DNA from: G026625185 sp963727835
GTDB taxonomy: Bacteria; Desulfobacterota; WTBG01; JAGOGO01
Assembly (NCBI GenBank): GCA_963727835.1
Contig: CAVSIB010000007.1
Coordinates: 1-64,000 of the forward strand
Direction: 5' to 3'
DNA: 64,000 nucleotides
Part shown: piece by piece, positions 8,908 through 17,744 of the stretch
Numbering within the stretch: position 1 is the stretch's first letter
Layout: each line of letters starts with the position of its first letter
Made by a program: the position numbers and the translations under genes
The notes under the pieces: model-generated
What the model saw: the letters and a program-made list of their open reading frames with translations, nothing else
What the model was told of the DNA's origin: nothing
The model's database searches: none

Positions 8908-9678
8908 ATGGAAATTATTTCAGAAGGCTTAACCAAATTTTACGGAAAACGAAAAGTAGTTAATGAGGTAAATCTCAACGTTAAAGCTGGTGAGGTCGTA
9001 GGACTCCTCGGCCCAAATGGAGCAGGGAAAACTACTACGTTTTATATGATCGTAGGCCTTATTAAACCTAATCAAGGAAAGGTCATGCTCAATAACGAAG
9101 AAATTACTGATTTTCCCATGTATCTCCGGGCACGAAAGGGGATTAGTTATCTACCCCAGGAAACTTCGGTTTTCAGGAACCTCACGGTAGAAGAAAATAT
9201 TATGGCCATCCTTGAGACCCTCGATATAAGTCAAGAAGAACGAGAGCTTCGTTTAAATAAACTTCTTAACGATCTGAATCTTCAGGCTTTGGCAAAAAAC
9301 AAAGCCTATTCTCTATCCGGAGGAGAACGTCGCCGGGTAGAAATTAGCCGGGCTTTAGTTACCTCACCTTCTTTTCTTCTTTTAGATGAGCCTTTCACCG
9401 GTATTGATCCTATTGCGGTTGGAGAAATTCAAGAGATTATTCGCGGCCTCAAGGGGAAAAATATGGGTATCCTTATTTCTGACCATAACTACCAAGAAAC
9501 CCTGCTGATTTGTGACCGATCATACATTCTTTATAAAGGTCGGATTGTCGAAGAGGGTGATTCGGAAAAAATTTATCGGAGCAAAAAAGCGCGTGAAGCC
9601 TATTTGGGAGAAAAGTCCCTACTGGGAATCGGTGAGGTAAGGGCTGAGTTGAAAAAGTTAAGAGATGAATTATCATAA
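8908..9678 (+). CDS. lptB: LPS export ABC transporter ATPase LptB
   Basis: LptB is the cytoplasmic ATPase that drives LPS extraction together with LptF and LptG, both encoded at 22.9-25.4 kb. The 256-residue protein has Walker A GPNGAGKTT, the Q-loop ISYLPQETSVFRNL, signature YSLSGGERRRVEISRAL, Walker B FLLLDEPFTGIDP and switch His in ISDHNY. It starts seven bases after the lptA stop. Sequence is uninterrupted. Confidence 0.97.
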   Translation: MEIISEGLTKFYGKRKVVNEVNLNVKAGEVVGLLGPNGAGKTTTFYMIVGLIKPNQGKVMLNNEEITDFPMYLRARKGISYLPQETSVFRNLTVEENIMAILETLDISQEERELRLNKLLNDLNLQALAKNKAYSLSGGERRRVEISRALVTSPSFLLLDEPFTGIDPIAVGEIQEIIRGLKGKNMGILISDHNYQETLLICDRSYILYKGRIVEEGDSEKIYRSKKAREAYLGEKSLLGIGEVRAELKKLRDELS

Positions 9679-9689
9679 AATGTGTTGAT

Positions 9690-11147
9690 ATGGCGTTGGA
9701 ACTCAAACAAACTTTAAAACTTACTCAACAGCTGGTAATGACCCCTCAGCTCCAGCAGGCCATTAAACTCCTCCAGCTTTCGCGAATAGAACTGTTAGAC
9801 CTCATCCGCCAAGAAATGCAAGAAAATCCCATCTTGGAAGAAGCCCAAGAAAACACCACGGAGAAAACTGATAAAGAAACCCAAATTACTGAAGAAATAA
9901 GTACGTCCGGAGAAGAAAAAGCAGGTTCTAACAACGGATCCAAAGACGCTGATTTTGATTGGCGTAATTATCTCTATCACGACGCTAAAACCCCATGGGA
10001 ACCTTCCTTCTCTGATCGAGAAGAAAATGATGATGAATCTATGTCGTTTTTTGAAAGGAGTCCGGATAAGAAAGGCAGCCTCCAAAATGATCTTTTCGAA
10101 CAGCTTGTATTCTCGCCCTTAACCTTGGAAGAAAAAAAACTGGCGCAACTCATCATTGGCAACCTCGATAATAATGGATATTTAGCCGCTACCTTAGAAG
10201 AGCTGGCCTTATTATCCAGCACCACAATCAATACAATTGAAACCATTTTGAAGGAGGTTCAAAAATTCGATCCCCCGGGAGTGGCAGCACGAAATTTAAA
10301 AGAATGTCTTCTTCTTCAACTGACTAATGTTAGAGAAAAAGATAAAATTTTTATCGAAAAAATCCTTGACCGCCACATGAACAACTTGGGCGCCAAAAAA
10401 TATGATGTTATCGCCAAAGACCTCCAGGTTCGCCGGGAAGATGTGATCAGGGCAGTCAAAATCATTCATTCTTTGGACCCAAAGCCTGGTCGAGCTTTCG
10501 ATACCGAAGAGCCCAAATATATTACCCCTGATCTTTATGTTTATAAAATCGGAGAAGAATTTGTTGTAGTACTTAACGAGGATGGGTTGCCTCGACTCCA
10601 TATTAACGCTTTTTACCGGCAAATCCTCGCTAATAACAACCGTGTCGCCGAGGATTCTAAAGAATATATTCAGAATAAACTACGCTCAGCGGTATGGCTG
10701 ATAAAAAGTATTTATCACCGTCAAAATACCTTGCGAAATGTCATGTATAGTATTATTAACTTTCAAAAAGATTTTTTTAACAAAGGGATCGACTGTTTAA
10801 AGCCGCTCGTTTTGAGGGACGTAGCGGAAGACATCAGCATGCACGAATCAACCGTAAGTCGGGCTACCAATAATAAATATGTCCATACCTCGCATGGAAT
10901 TTTTGAGTTAAAATTCTTTTTTAATAGTAGTATAAACTCTATGGATGGAGATCACTTTGCCTCAAAAAGCGTTAAGGATATGATCAGGAAAATCATCGCC
11001 ATAGAAAATACAAGCTCTCCTTATAGTGATCAGAAAATTGTGGAAATTTTAAAGGGTAAAAATATTAATATTGCTCGGCGAACGGTAACCAAATACCGTG
11101 AAATGATGTCCATCCTCCCCTCCCATATAAGGAAGCAAGCATTTTAA
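9690..11147 (+). CDS. rpoN: RNA polymerase sigma-54 factor
   Basis: The 485-residue protein shows the Gln/Leu-rich activator-interacting region I (LKQTLKLTQQLVMTPQLQQA), an acidic region II, the core-binding domain, the HTH region (DVAEDISMHESTVSRATNNK) and a C-terminal RpoN box (ARRTVTKYR). All domains for promoter binding at -24/-12 are present. The position after lptB and before hpf and ptsN is the classical Gram-negative order. It implies that sigma-54 promoters and enhancer-binding proteins exist elsewhere in the genome. Confidence 0.97.
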   Translation: MALELKQTLKLTQQLVMTPQLQQAIKLLQLSRIELLDLIRQEMQENPILEEAQENTTEKTDKETQITEEISTSGEEKAGSNNGSKDADFDWRNYLYHDAKTPWEPSFSDREENDDESMSFFERSPDKKGSLQNDLFEQLVFSPLTLEEKKLAQLIIGNLDNNGYLAATLEELALLSSTTINTIETILKEVQKFDPPGVAARNLKECLLLQLTNVREKDKIFIEKILDRHMNNLGAKKYDVIAKDLQVRREDVIRAVKIIHSLDPKPGRAFDTEEPKYITPDLYVYKIGEEFVVVLNEDGLPRLHINAFYRQILANNNRVAEDSKEYIQNKLRSAVWLIKSIYHRQNTLRNVMYSIINFQKDFFNKGIDCLKPLVLRDVAEDISMHESTVSRATNNKYVHTSHGIFELKFFFNSSINSMDGDHFASKSVKDMIRKIIAIENTSSPYSDQKIVEILKGKNINIARRTVTKYREMMSILPSHIRKQAF

Positions 11148-11221
11148 AACAAAAAATCACTAGGGAAGACAACAATGAAGTTGTTTGTTTAAAACTAATT
11201 AAAGTTGAGGTATAAAAAGCT

Positions 11222-11767
11222 ATGGAAATTTCTGTGACCTTTAGGCATGTAGAACCAAATGACGCCCTAAAAAAATATGCGGAAGAAAAAATCTCCCGAA
11301 TTAAAAAATTTTTTGATCGGGGGGTAAAAGCCGAAGCAGTGCTTGCGGTAGAAAAAAGAAGGTTTATTGCAGAAGTGAATATCATTGCCGATGGAATTAA
11401 GCTCAACAGCAAGGAGACTTCCAACGAAAACCTCTTCACCGCTATTGACCTTGTCATGGATAAACTGCTGACTCAGGCGAGCCGCTACAAATCAAAGCTT
11501 AAAAAGAAAAAAGGAGCCCCAGAATTTACTATCCGCCACAATATTATCTCCTTCGAAAGCGGAAGCGATACTCAAAGCCATAAAGTAATCCACACCGAAC
11601 ACTATTTTGTAAAACCCATGACAGTAGAAGAAGCGGTCATGCAGCTTGACGTGATAAAAAAAGATTTTTTGGTTTTTACTAATGCTCAATCACATCGAGT
11701 CAACGTTTTATACCAACGCCGCGATGGAAATTACGGATTAATTGAAACCGAAAGTTTGAATGAATAA
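11222..11767 (+). CDS. hpf: Long-form ribosome hibernation promoting factor
   Basis: The protein of 181 residues contains the N-terminal ribosome-binding HPF/YfiA domain (MEISVTFRHVEPNDALKKYA) and a C-terminal dimerisation domain (VKPMTVEEAVMQLDVIKKDF, YQRRDGNYGLIE). The long form makes 100S ribosome dimers without RMF, in contrast to the short enterobacterial HPF. It follows rpoN by 74 bases, its usual neighbour. Confidence 0.95.
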   Translation: MEISVTFRHVEPNDALKKYAEEKISRIKKFFDRGVKAEAVLAVEKRRFIAEVNIIADGIKLNSKETSNENLFTAIDLVMDKLLTQASRYKSKLKKKKGAPEFTIRHNIISFESGSDTQSHKVIHTEHYFVKPMTVEEAVMQLDVIKKDFLVFTNAQSHRVNVLYQRRDGNYGLIETESLNE

Positions 11768-11800
11768 AAAAAGACCTTATTTGTTCCGAGAGGATTTATC

Positions 11801-12262
11801 ATGAAAATTACCGAATTAATGAACAAAGACCTTATTATTCCCATGGTTGTCGCCAAAACAAAAAAAGAAGCATTAAAAGAATTGGTGGATTGTGTAGTAA
11901 AAAAAGAGTCGACGGTTGACAGCGCCGAACTTCTCCGAGTTCTTTTAGAACGAGAAGAACTCGGCTCAACCGGGATCGGAGATGGAATCGCCATTCCCCA
12001 CGGAAAAATTAAAAAGATAGAAAATTTGATCGTTTCTTTTGGCCGAAGCCTTGATGGAGTGGATTTTCAATCGATGGATGGAAAACCAACGCACATTATT
12101 TTCCTTCTTATTGCTCCAGAAAATTCGGCTGGTATCCATTTAAAAGCTTTAGCACGAATTTCGCGGTTATTGAAAGACAGCGCCTTTCGAAGAAATATTA
12201 TGGGAGCCACCACCTCCCAGGAAATCTATGATATCATCGCCCAGGAAGATGAAAAATATTAA
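11801..12262 (+). CDS. ptsN: Nitrogen-regulatory PTS EIIA component PtsN
   Basis: The 153-residue EIIA(Ntr) protein has the phosphoacceptor His in STGIGDGIAIPHGKI (near residue 66) and the conserved end-region AGIHLKALARISRLLKD. It probably regulates potassium and nitrogen processes in a phosphorylation-dependent way and is not linked to sugar uptake. An intrinsic terminator follows 34 bases after its stop, marking the end of the kdsB-ptsN transcription unit. Confidence 0.95.
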   Translation: MKITELMNKDLIIPMVVAKTKKEALKELVDCVVKKESTVDSAELLRVLLEREELGSTGIGDGIAIPHGKIKKIENLIVSFGRSLDGVDFQSMDGKPTHIIFLLIAPENSAGIHLKALARISRLLKDSAFRRNIMGATTSQEIYDIIAQEDEKY

Positions 12263-12296
12263 GGTTACCGATTGCTGCTTACACAAAAAAATCACG

Positions 12297-12328
12297 GGGT
12301 TGATCTTCGGACGATCAGCCCTTTTTTT
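12297..12328 (+). terminator. Intrinsic terminator between ptsN and rapZ
   Basis: GGGTTGATC (12297-12305) pairs with GATCAGCCC (12313-12321) with one G-U pair and a seven-base loop, followed by seven T (12322-12328). An A-run upstream makes the structure potentially bidirectional. It excludes an rapZ start upstream of this site. Confidence 0.85.
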
Positions 12329-12388
12329 GTGCACGTTGTGATTGTGACTGAGGGTGAGAATTTAAAAACTGGGTTTACAAAAAATATT

Positions 12389-13264
12389 ATGGCGGCAAAA
12401 TATATTAGAATCGTTATTGTTACCGGTCTTTCAGGCTCAGGTAAGACCACGGTTTTAAAAGCTTTAGAAGACCTTGGCTTTTACTGTGTGGATAACCTGC
12501 CCCCTATCCTTTTTCCACGGTTTATCGAATTGTGTGAAGGTTTTACGTGGGAAAAAATTAGTAAAATCGGTCTCGGGATGGATATCCGAGAAGGAGAATT
12601 CCTTAACGAATATCCCAGAATCTTTAAAGAGCTTCGCTCGCACGGTTATACTCCTGAGGTTATCTTCTTGGAATCATCCGATGCGACTTTAGTACGCCGT
12701 TTTAGCGAGACCAGGCGCCAACACCCCCTTGACATCAAAGGCTCTATCCCAGACAGGATAAAGCTGGAAAGGGATCGCTTATCGGCATTAAAGGAAACGG
12801 CTTCTATAATTATTGACACCTCAGAGTACACGGTACATGACCTGCAGAAAAAAATCTTCGCGGCTTTTCAAGTGCTCACAAATAAATCGCGGCTAACCAT
12901 TCACGTGGTTTCTTTTGGCTATCGGTTTGGCATTCCGTTTGAAGCGGATATTGTGATTGATGTCCGTTTTATTCCCAATCCTTATTTCATAGACGAGCTT
13001 CGCCCGTTATCCGGGAACGATGAAAAAGTGAAAAGTTTCGTCTCGGAAAAACAAGAAACAAAACTTTTCCTTAAAAAGTTTGAGGAACTGTTAACCTTTT
13101 TGATCCCACTCTATGAAAAGGAGGGTAAATCAAACCTTACTATCGCCATTGGTTGCACCGGCGGACGTCATCGTTCCGTCAGTATCGTTAACCTGTTAAA
13201 AATCTTTTTTGATGAAAATATTTACTCACTTCATATCCGTCATCGAGACGTGGATAAAGTTTAA
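12389..13264 (+). CDS. rapZ: RapZ/YvcJ-type nucleotide-binding protein
   Basis: In enterobacteria RapZ is an RNA-binding adaptor controlling the GlmY/GlmZ sRNAs and glucosamine-6-phosphate synthase; in other bacteria it is an ATP/GTP-binding protein of less clear role. The N-terminal P-loop is VTGLSGSGKTTVLKALEDLG. The C-terminal domain contains IGCTGGRHRSVSIVNLL. The ATG at 12389 gives 291 residues, the family's normal length; a longer frame to 12272 would include the terminator. No strong Shine-Dalgarno is seen. Next to PTS genes, as usual. Confidence 0.93.
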   Translation: MAAKYIRIVIVTGLSGSGKTTVLKALEDLGFYCVDNLPPILFPRFIELCEGFTWEKISKIGLGMDIREGEFLNEYPRIFKELRSHGYTPEVIFLESSDATLVRRFSETRRQHPLDIKGSIPDRIKLERDRLSALKETASIIIDTSEYTVHDLQKKIFAAFQVLTNKSRLTIHVVSFGYRFGIPFEADIVIDVRFIPNPYFIDELRPLSGNDEKVKSFVSEKQETKLFLKKFEELLTFLIPLYEKEGKSNLTIAIGCTGGRHRSVSIVNLLKIFFDENIYSLHIRHRDVDKV

Positions 13265-13282
13265 AAGAAAGAGGTGCCAAAC

Positions 13283-13708
13283 ATGATTGGAATAGTTATT
13301 GTTGCCCATTTTGGTTTAGCGGAAAAATTTCTCGACGCAGCTGAGAAGATTGTCAGGAAAAAACCAAAAAATACGGTAACCGTTTCGATTGATCCTGGGA
13401 AAGATGTAAATGAATTCAAACAGGAAATCGTTAAAGCGATCAAGAAAGTTGATGAAAAAGAAGGTGTTTTAATTTTTACCGACATGTTTGGTGGCACACC
13501 GTGTAACATGAGTCTGGCGTTTCTCAAAGAAGGAAAAGTCGAAGTACTAACCGGACTTAATCTTCCCATGCTCATCGAAGTTTTGGATATTCAGACCAAC
13601 GGAAGGTCACTTAACGATTTAGCCCAATACATCCAAACATTGGGACAAAAAAATATTTGTCTTGCGAGTGAAATACTTAATAAAAAATCAAATAATACAA
13701 AAAATTGA
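13283..13708 (+). CDS. PTS mannose-family EIIA domain protein
   Basis: This is a 141-residue EIIA(man)-like protein. The start IGIVIVAHFGLAEKFL contains the predicted phospho-His (VAHFG), and IFTDMFGGTPCNMSL is the conserved second motif. ATG 13283 is preferred over GTG 13274 because AAAGAGG lies at correct distance and the domain begins there. It lies downstream of rapZ. In related genomes genes for HPr and enzyme I usually follow, but here the next 223 bases hold no gene and pyrK follows. EIIB/EIIC partners are absent, suggesting a regulatory role. Confidence 0.9.
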   Translation: MIGIVIVAHFGLAEKFLDAAEKIVRKKPKNTVTVSIDPGKDVNEFKQEIVKAIKKVDEKEGVLIFTDMFGGTPCNMSLAFLKEGKVEVLTGLNLPMLIEVLDIQTNGRSLNDLAQYIQTLGQKNICLASEILNKKSNNTKN

Positions 13709-13931
13709 CTCAAACCAGTTTCTCATCGAATCTAGGGAGGAGCAAGATATCAGCATTGCTTTGCAGTGCGAGCGGATAATGATTCCATCTATCACAATTA
13801 CAAAAAACGCGCTTTTCTGGCACTGAGGTAGTATGCCCATGGATACAGGTAAAAGTGGTTTATCGAGGGAACGTGATTGAAGGTTTTTTTACTAACAACG
13901 CTTAAAAAGAAAAAATATCGCCTAAAGTTCC

Positions 13932-14750
13932 ATGAAGGATAGTAAAACTAAAATCGTTTTCAATCAAGAGGTAGCCCCTGCTTGTTTTCGCATGGTTTTG
14001 TCTGGTCCTTTAGATAATTTTATTATTAAGCCAGGACAGTTTATTATGCTCAGACTTGGGATGAGTTACGATCCCCTTCTTCGCCGCCCTTTCGCTACGC
14101 ATAGGTTTAAAACTCCTGAAAGAGGTTTTTTAGAAATTTTTTACCAGGTTGTTGGTTATGGTACCCACATCATGTCCCGCATGCTCCCTGGTACTGAACT
14201 GGCGTTATTGGGGCCATTAGGAAAAGGATTTGAATTTTCTGGAACGCTGAGCACTGCATTGATTGTGGCTGGAGGCATGGGTATTGTCCCTCTTCGGGGA
14301 CTGATTTACTCTTTGGTTGAATCGGGTATAAAAAATATTCAGATTTTCATGGGGGCAAAGTCTACTTCGCAACTCCTGTTTCTAACGGAATTCCAGAGAA
14401 TGAATATCCCCGTGCATTGTGCAACTGAAGATGGAAGCAGCGGATATCATGGTTTGGTAACTGATCTTTTCCACCGATTTTTAGATAACCATGCTTTTAA
14501 GGCTGATCATCATACGATGTGTTTTGCTTGTGGCCCTCGTCCAATGTTAGCTAAGACGGCAAGCCTAAGCTTGAAATACCAATTACCCTGTCAGGTCTCT
14601 TTAGAGTCCCGGATGGCCTGCGGCATTGGAGTGTGCCTTGGCTGTGCGGTTAAACTGAAGCAACAAACTCACCACGATCAGGATCAAAAAAAATACGGAC
14701 GGGTTTGCCTCGAGGGTCCAGTTTTTGATGCCAAGGAAATAGAATGGTAA
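13932..14750 (+). CDS. pyrK: Dihydroorotate dehydrogenase B electron-transfer subunit
   Basis: PyrK carries FAD and a [2Fe-2S] cluster and passes electrons from dihydroorotate oxidation in PyrD to NAD+. The 272-residue protein has a flavin-binding front half (PLLRRPFATH), the NAD-binding motif VAGGMGIVPLRGL, and C-terminal cluster ligands in MACGIGVCLGCAVK with a fourth Cys in GRVCLEGPVF. It overlaps pyrD by seven bases, a tight two-subunit arrangement. Confidence 0.95.
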   Translation: MKDSKTKIVFNQEVAPACFRMVLSGPLDNFIIKPGQFIMLRLGMSYDPLLRRPFATHRFKTPERGFLEIFYQVVGYGTHIMSRMLPGTELALLGPLGKGFEFSGTLSTALIVAGGMGIVPLRGLIYSLVESGIKNIQIFMGAKSTSQLLFLTEFQRMNIPVHCATEDGSSGYHGLVTDLFHRFLDNHAFKADHHTMCFACGPRPMLAKTASLSLKYQLPCQVSLESRMACGIGVCLGCAVKLKQQTHHDQDQKKYGRVCLEGPVFDAKEIEW

Positions 14751-15679
14751 ACACAGCAGTCAACATTGGCGGTATACCTCTCAAAAATCCGGTTATTGCT
14801 GCCTCCGGAACATTTGGATACGGCCTAGAGTTTTCCCCGTTGTTAGATTTAAATGAGCTGGGGGGTATAGTGGTTAAGGGATTATCCTTAAAACCTTATC
14901 CGGGAAATCCTCCTCCCCGCATCATGGAAACCACCGGAGGCATGCTCAATTCCATCGGACTGCAAAATATCGGAGTAGATTCTTTTACCAAAGAAAAGCT
15001 CCCGCTTTTGCGTAACTATGATGTGGCTATCTTCGTTAATATCTTCGGGCACACTATCGAAGAGTATTTAAGGATAGCTCGACGTTTGTCCGAGACTGAG
15101 GGGATAGCGGGACTCGAAGTTAACATCTCCTGCCCCAACATTAAAAAAGGCGGGATGTCCTTTGGCAAAGAGCCCAAACAGGCCGGCCTTTTAACAAAGC
15201 GGATTCGCAAGGCAACCTCCTTACCCCTTATGATAAAGCTTACTCCTCAGGCATCTGATATTGCCGACGTTGCCAAAAGAGTTGAAGGAGAAGGTGCAGA
15301 TAGCATATCCCTGGTGAATACTTTTCTGGGCATGGCAATTGATGTTGACACTGCCGCTCCATTACTTTCAACAATAACCGGAGGTCTCTCTGGTCCCGCA
15401 ATTAAACCTATTGCTCTCCGGATGGTGTGGGAGGTGGCTCAAAAAGTCTCAATACCGGTTGTGGGATTGGGAGGAATTGCTTCCTACCGTGATGCTCTCG
15501 AATTCATGATTGCCGGAGCACAAGCAGTTCAAGTGGGAACAGCTAATTTTATTAATCCCACTATGTGTAGGGAAATCATTCACGGCATTAAGGAGTATCT
15601 TAAGGCTAAACATATTGACGATATAAAACAACTTGTCGGAAGTTTAAACCTATCTGGTCATGAAACGACATCCAACTAA
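14744..15679 (+). CDS. pyrD: Dihydroorotate dehydrogenase, class 1B catalytic subunit
   Basis: The 311-residue FMN enzyme oxidises dihydroorotate to orotate. Class 1B is supported by the neighbouring PyrK and by the catalytic Cys in EVNISCPNIKKGG. Other motifs are NPVIAASGTFGYG, GMLNSIGLQN and VVGLGGIASYRDALEFMIAG. Its end overlaps the ispG start by 20 bases. Cytoplasmic pyrimidine synthesis. Confidence 0.96.
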   Translation: MVNTAVNIGGIPLKNPVIAASGTFGYGLEFSPLLDLNELGGIVVKGLSLKPYPGNPPPRIMETTGGMLNSIGLQNIGVDSFTKEKLPLLRNYDVAIFVNIFGHTIEEYLRIARRLSETEGIAGLEVNISCPNIKKGGMSFGKEPKQAGLLTKRIRKATSLPLMIKLTPQASDIADVAKRVEGEGADSISLVNTFLGMAIDVDTAAPLLSTITGGLSGPAIKPIALRMVWEVAQKVSIPVVGLGGIASYRDALEFMIAGAQAVQVGTANFINPTMCREIIHGIKEYLKAKHIDDIKQLVGSLNLSGHETTSN

Positions 15680-16707
15680 AAGCATTAGTATCGGTAATAT
15701 AAAAGTTGGTGGACGGGCGCCTATATCGGTCCAATCCATGACCAAAACCGACACCCGAGACGCAGCTGCGACGATTAGCCAGATCCATGAACTGGAAGAA
15801 GCTGGCTGTGAGATAATACGGGTCGCGGTGCCGGATGAAAACGCTGCTCAACAATTAGAAGACAATAAAAAACCGTATTGCTATCCCTTTAATTGCCGAT
15901 ATTCATTTTAACCATAAACTCGCACTGATGGCCATCGATGCCGGGGTTGATGGCCTCAGAATAAATCCCGGTAATATCGGAGAAAAAAGAAAAGTTGCTG
16001 AAGTCGTAAAAAAAGCTTCCACCCGCTCAATCCCTATCCGTATCGGAGTTAATGCCGGGTCACTGGAAAAAGACCTGTTAAAAAAATACGGTCACCCTAC
16101 TCCCCCAGCCTTAGTCGCAAGCGCCCTTCGCAATATTAAACTCTTGGAAAGCTTTGACTTTGATCTTATCAAAGTCTCCCTTAAGGCTTCTGACGTGCTT
16201 TCAACCGTAAAAGCGTATCGCCTGATTGCTTCCAAAACCCATTATCCCCTGCACGTTGGTATTACCGAAGCTGGTCCTTTGCTCAAGGGAGCGATTAAGT
16301 CTTCTTTGGGAATGGGTATTCTTTTGGCTGAAGGGATTGGCGATACCATCCGGGTCTCTCTTACTGCGCCCCCGATTGCGGAAGTGAAAGTTGGTTATGC
16401 TATTTTGCGGGCATTAAAGTTACGACGTTTTGGTCCGGAGATCATCTCCTGCCCTACCTGCGGCCGCTGTGAGGTAAATGTTGAAAGGATCGTTAAAGAA
16501 TTAGAAAACCGAATTTCACATCTAAAAAAGTCCATCACTATCGCAGTCATGGGCTGCGTGGTCAATGGCCCGGGAGAAGCCCGGGAGGCGGACATTGGGA
16601 TTGCCGCAGGAAAAAGATCCGGTTTGTTGTTTAAAAAAGGAAAACCTGTCGGAAAAGTGCCAGCACAAAACCTGGTGGACCGCCTCATTGAGGAAATAGA
16701 CAACTGA
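15660..16707 (+). CDS. ispG: 4-hydroxy-3-methylbut-2-enyl diphosphate synthase, one-base frameshift
   Basis: IspG is the penultimate enzyme of the MEP isoprenoid pathway and uses a [4Fe-4S] cluster. Motifs are PISVQSMTKTDTRD, GLRINPGNIG, the cluster ligands CPTCGRC and MGCVVNGPGEAREAD. The first frame ends at 15911. A single extra A in the A-rich run at about 15863-15871 explains this, because the other frame reads IAIPLIADIHFNHKLALMA. Total 1048 bases equals 348 codons plus stop plus one base. As the pathway enzyme is normally essential, a consensus error is likely. Confidence 0.9.
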
Positions 16708-16959
16708 TATGAGACAACCACCTGACAAGATACAAGGATTAATAAATCATTAAGCGAGGGAAACCTGCGCCTTCCAATACTGGGTAGTAACAGTCAATTC
16801 AAGATGCATCCAGTCCGAATCAAAAATTTCTTCCTTAGCCTCAACTTATTGTTGCAAAGGTCAAGCTATAGATTTTTCTTTCAAGAAATCGCATAAAGAT
16901 GAAAATTAACTGTAAGGAGAACGAAAAGACAGGTACATTTGAAGCGAACCGTTCAACAA

Positions 16960-17163
16960 ATTTTGGAGCATCATGAGCAGGCAAGCATCAAGAAAGATAT
17001 ATCAGTGCATACACCATGTCACAGCTTTAAACCATCTCCTTGAAAGTGCGTGGATTTGCGATACATACAGGTGCTGCTTGGCCATGCACACAGTAAGATA
17101 ACTGAAATTTACCTGTAGCCAACGAGTCTTGGTAAAACAAGAAGTCCATTAGATAGCTTAAGC
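16960..17163 (+). pseudogene. Decayed tyrosine recombinase (phage/Xer-type integrase), C-terminal remnant
   Basis: Pieces of a recombinase catalytic domain are spread over three frames: KKDISVHT then CHSF (the H-x-x-R/HSF box) near 16990-17030, HLLES near 17035, DLRYIQVLLGHAHSKITEIY at 17053-17112, and TSLGKTRSPLDSL at 17122-17160. The order and spacing are those of integrases whose active-site box reads HTLRHSFATHLLESG and whose Tyr lies in TEIYTHV. Several indels and stops prevent translation. No attachment site or terminal repeat was found nearby. Confidence 0.8.
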
Positions 17164-17744
17164 GCCTCAAAAGGAAGGTGATGAGTGACATTTATTGTCA
17201 ACAAGGGGGAAAGGGGCGGGTTGCTGTCAGAGGTAATATATCCTCAATATGTCGTTTATCATCCCGAATTGGGGCAAAAGACGACATAAGCATATGAACG
17301 AGATTAGCTGCCACCGCTGGCAAAGGAATATCAATGGGTAAGATCACCAGTTGAACGCTTGATCAATTGTATGATTGCTGAAGAAGTTCGGTGAGTGGTG
17401 ACTCAATGGATTCAAATAAACGAAACAAGAACTCCTGAAACGCTCTTCCATTCTCGATTTGCGCCGAGAACGTTATCTGCGATTGTGCCCTTAATGAAGG
17501 AGATTCCATACAACAATTAAAATTGCTCTGACATGATAAAATAATTCAGGGTGTTTTGAGGATAAAGAAGGTGTTGATAATGGAAACCTTAAAGCAAGAA
17601 GCCATCGTAATTTCAAACTTCCTGATAGGTTACGGTCAGATCCGCCATGTTCGCCTTGGGAAGATCTCCTCTCCCTATTAAAGCTACCTCTGACGGAAAA
17701 CTGAGAAAATTTCTTGGCTGGAAAATCCAGAACCAGAAAACTAA
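17164..17744 (+). other. Non-coding stretch between recombinase relic and proS
   Basis: No intact gene is seen in 580 bases. Short open stretches on both strands carry no recognisable motif. The region may be further degraded mobile-element DNA, and it may contain the proS promoter, but no convincing -35/-10 pair was found. Confidence 0.4.

Noticed and set aside
12272..12388. N-terminal extension of RapZ
   Set aside because: It would include the intrinsic terminator and has no similarity to the family; normal length is reached from 12389.
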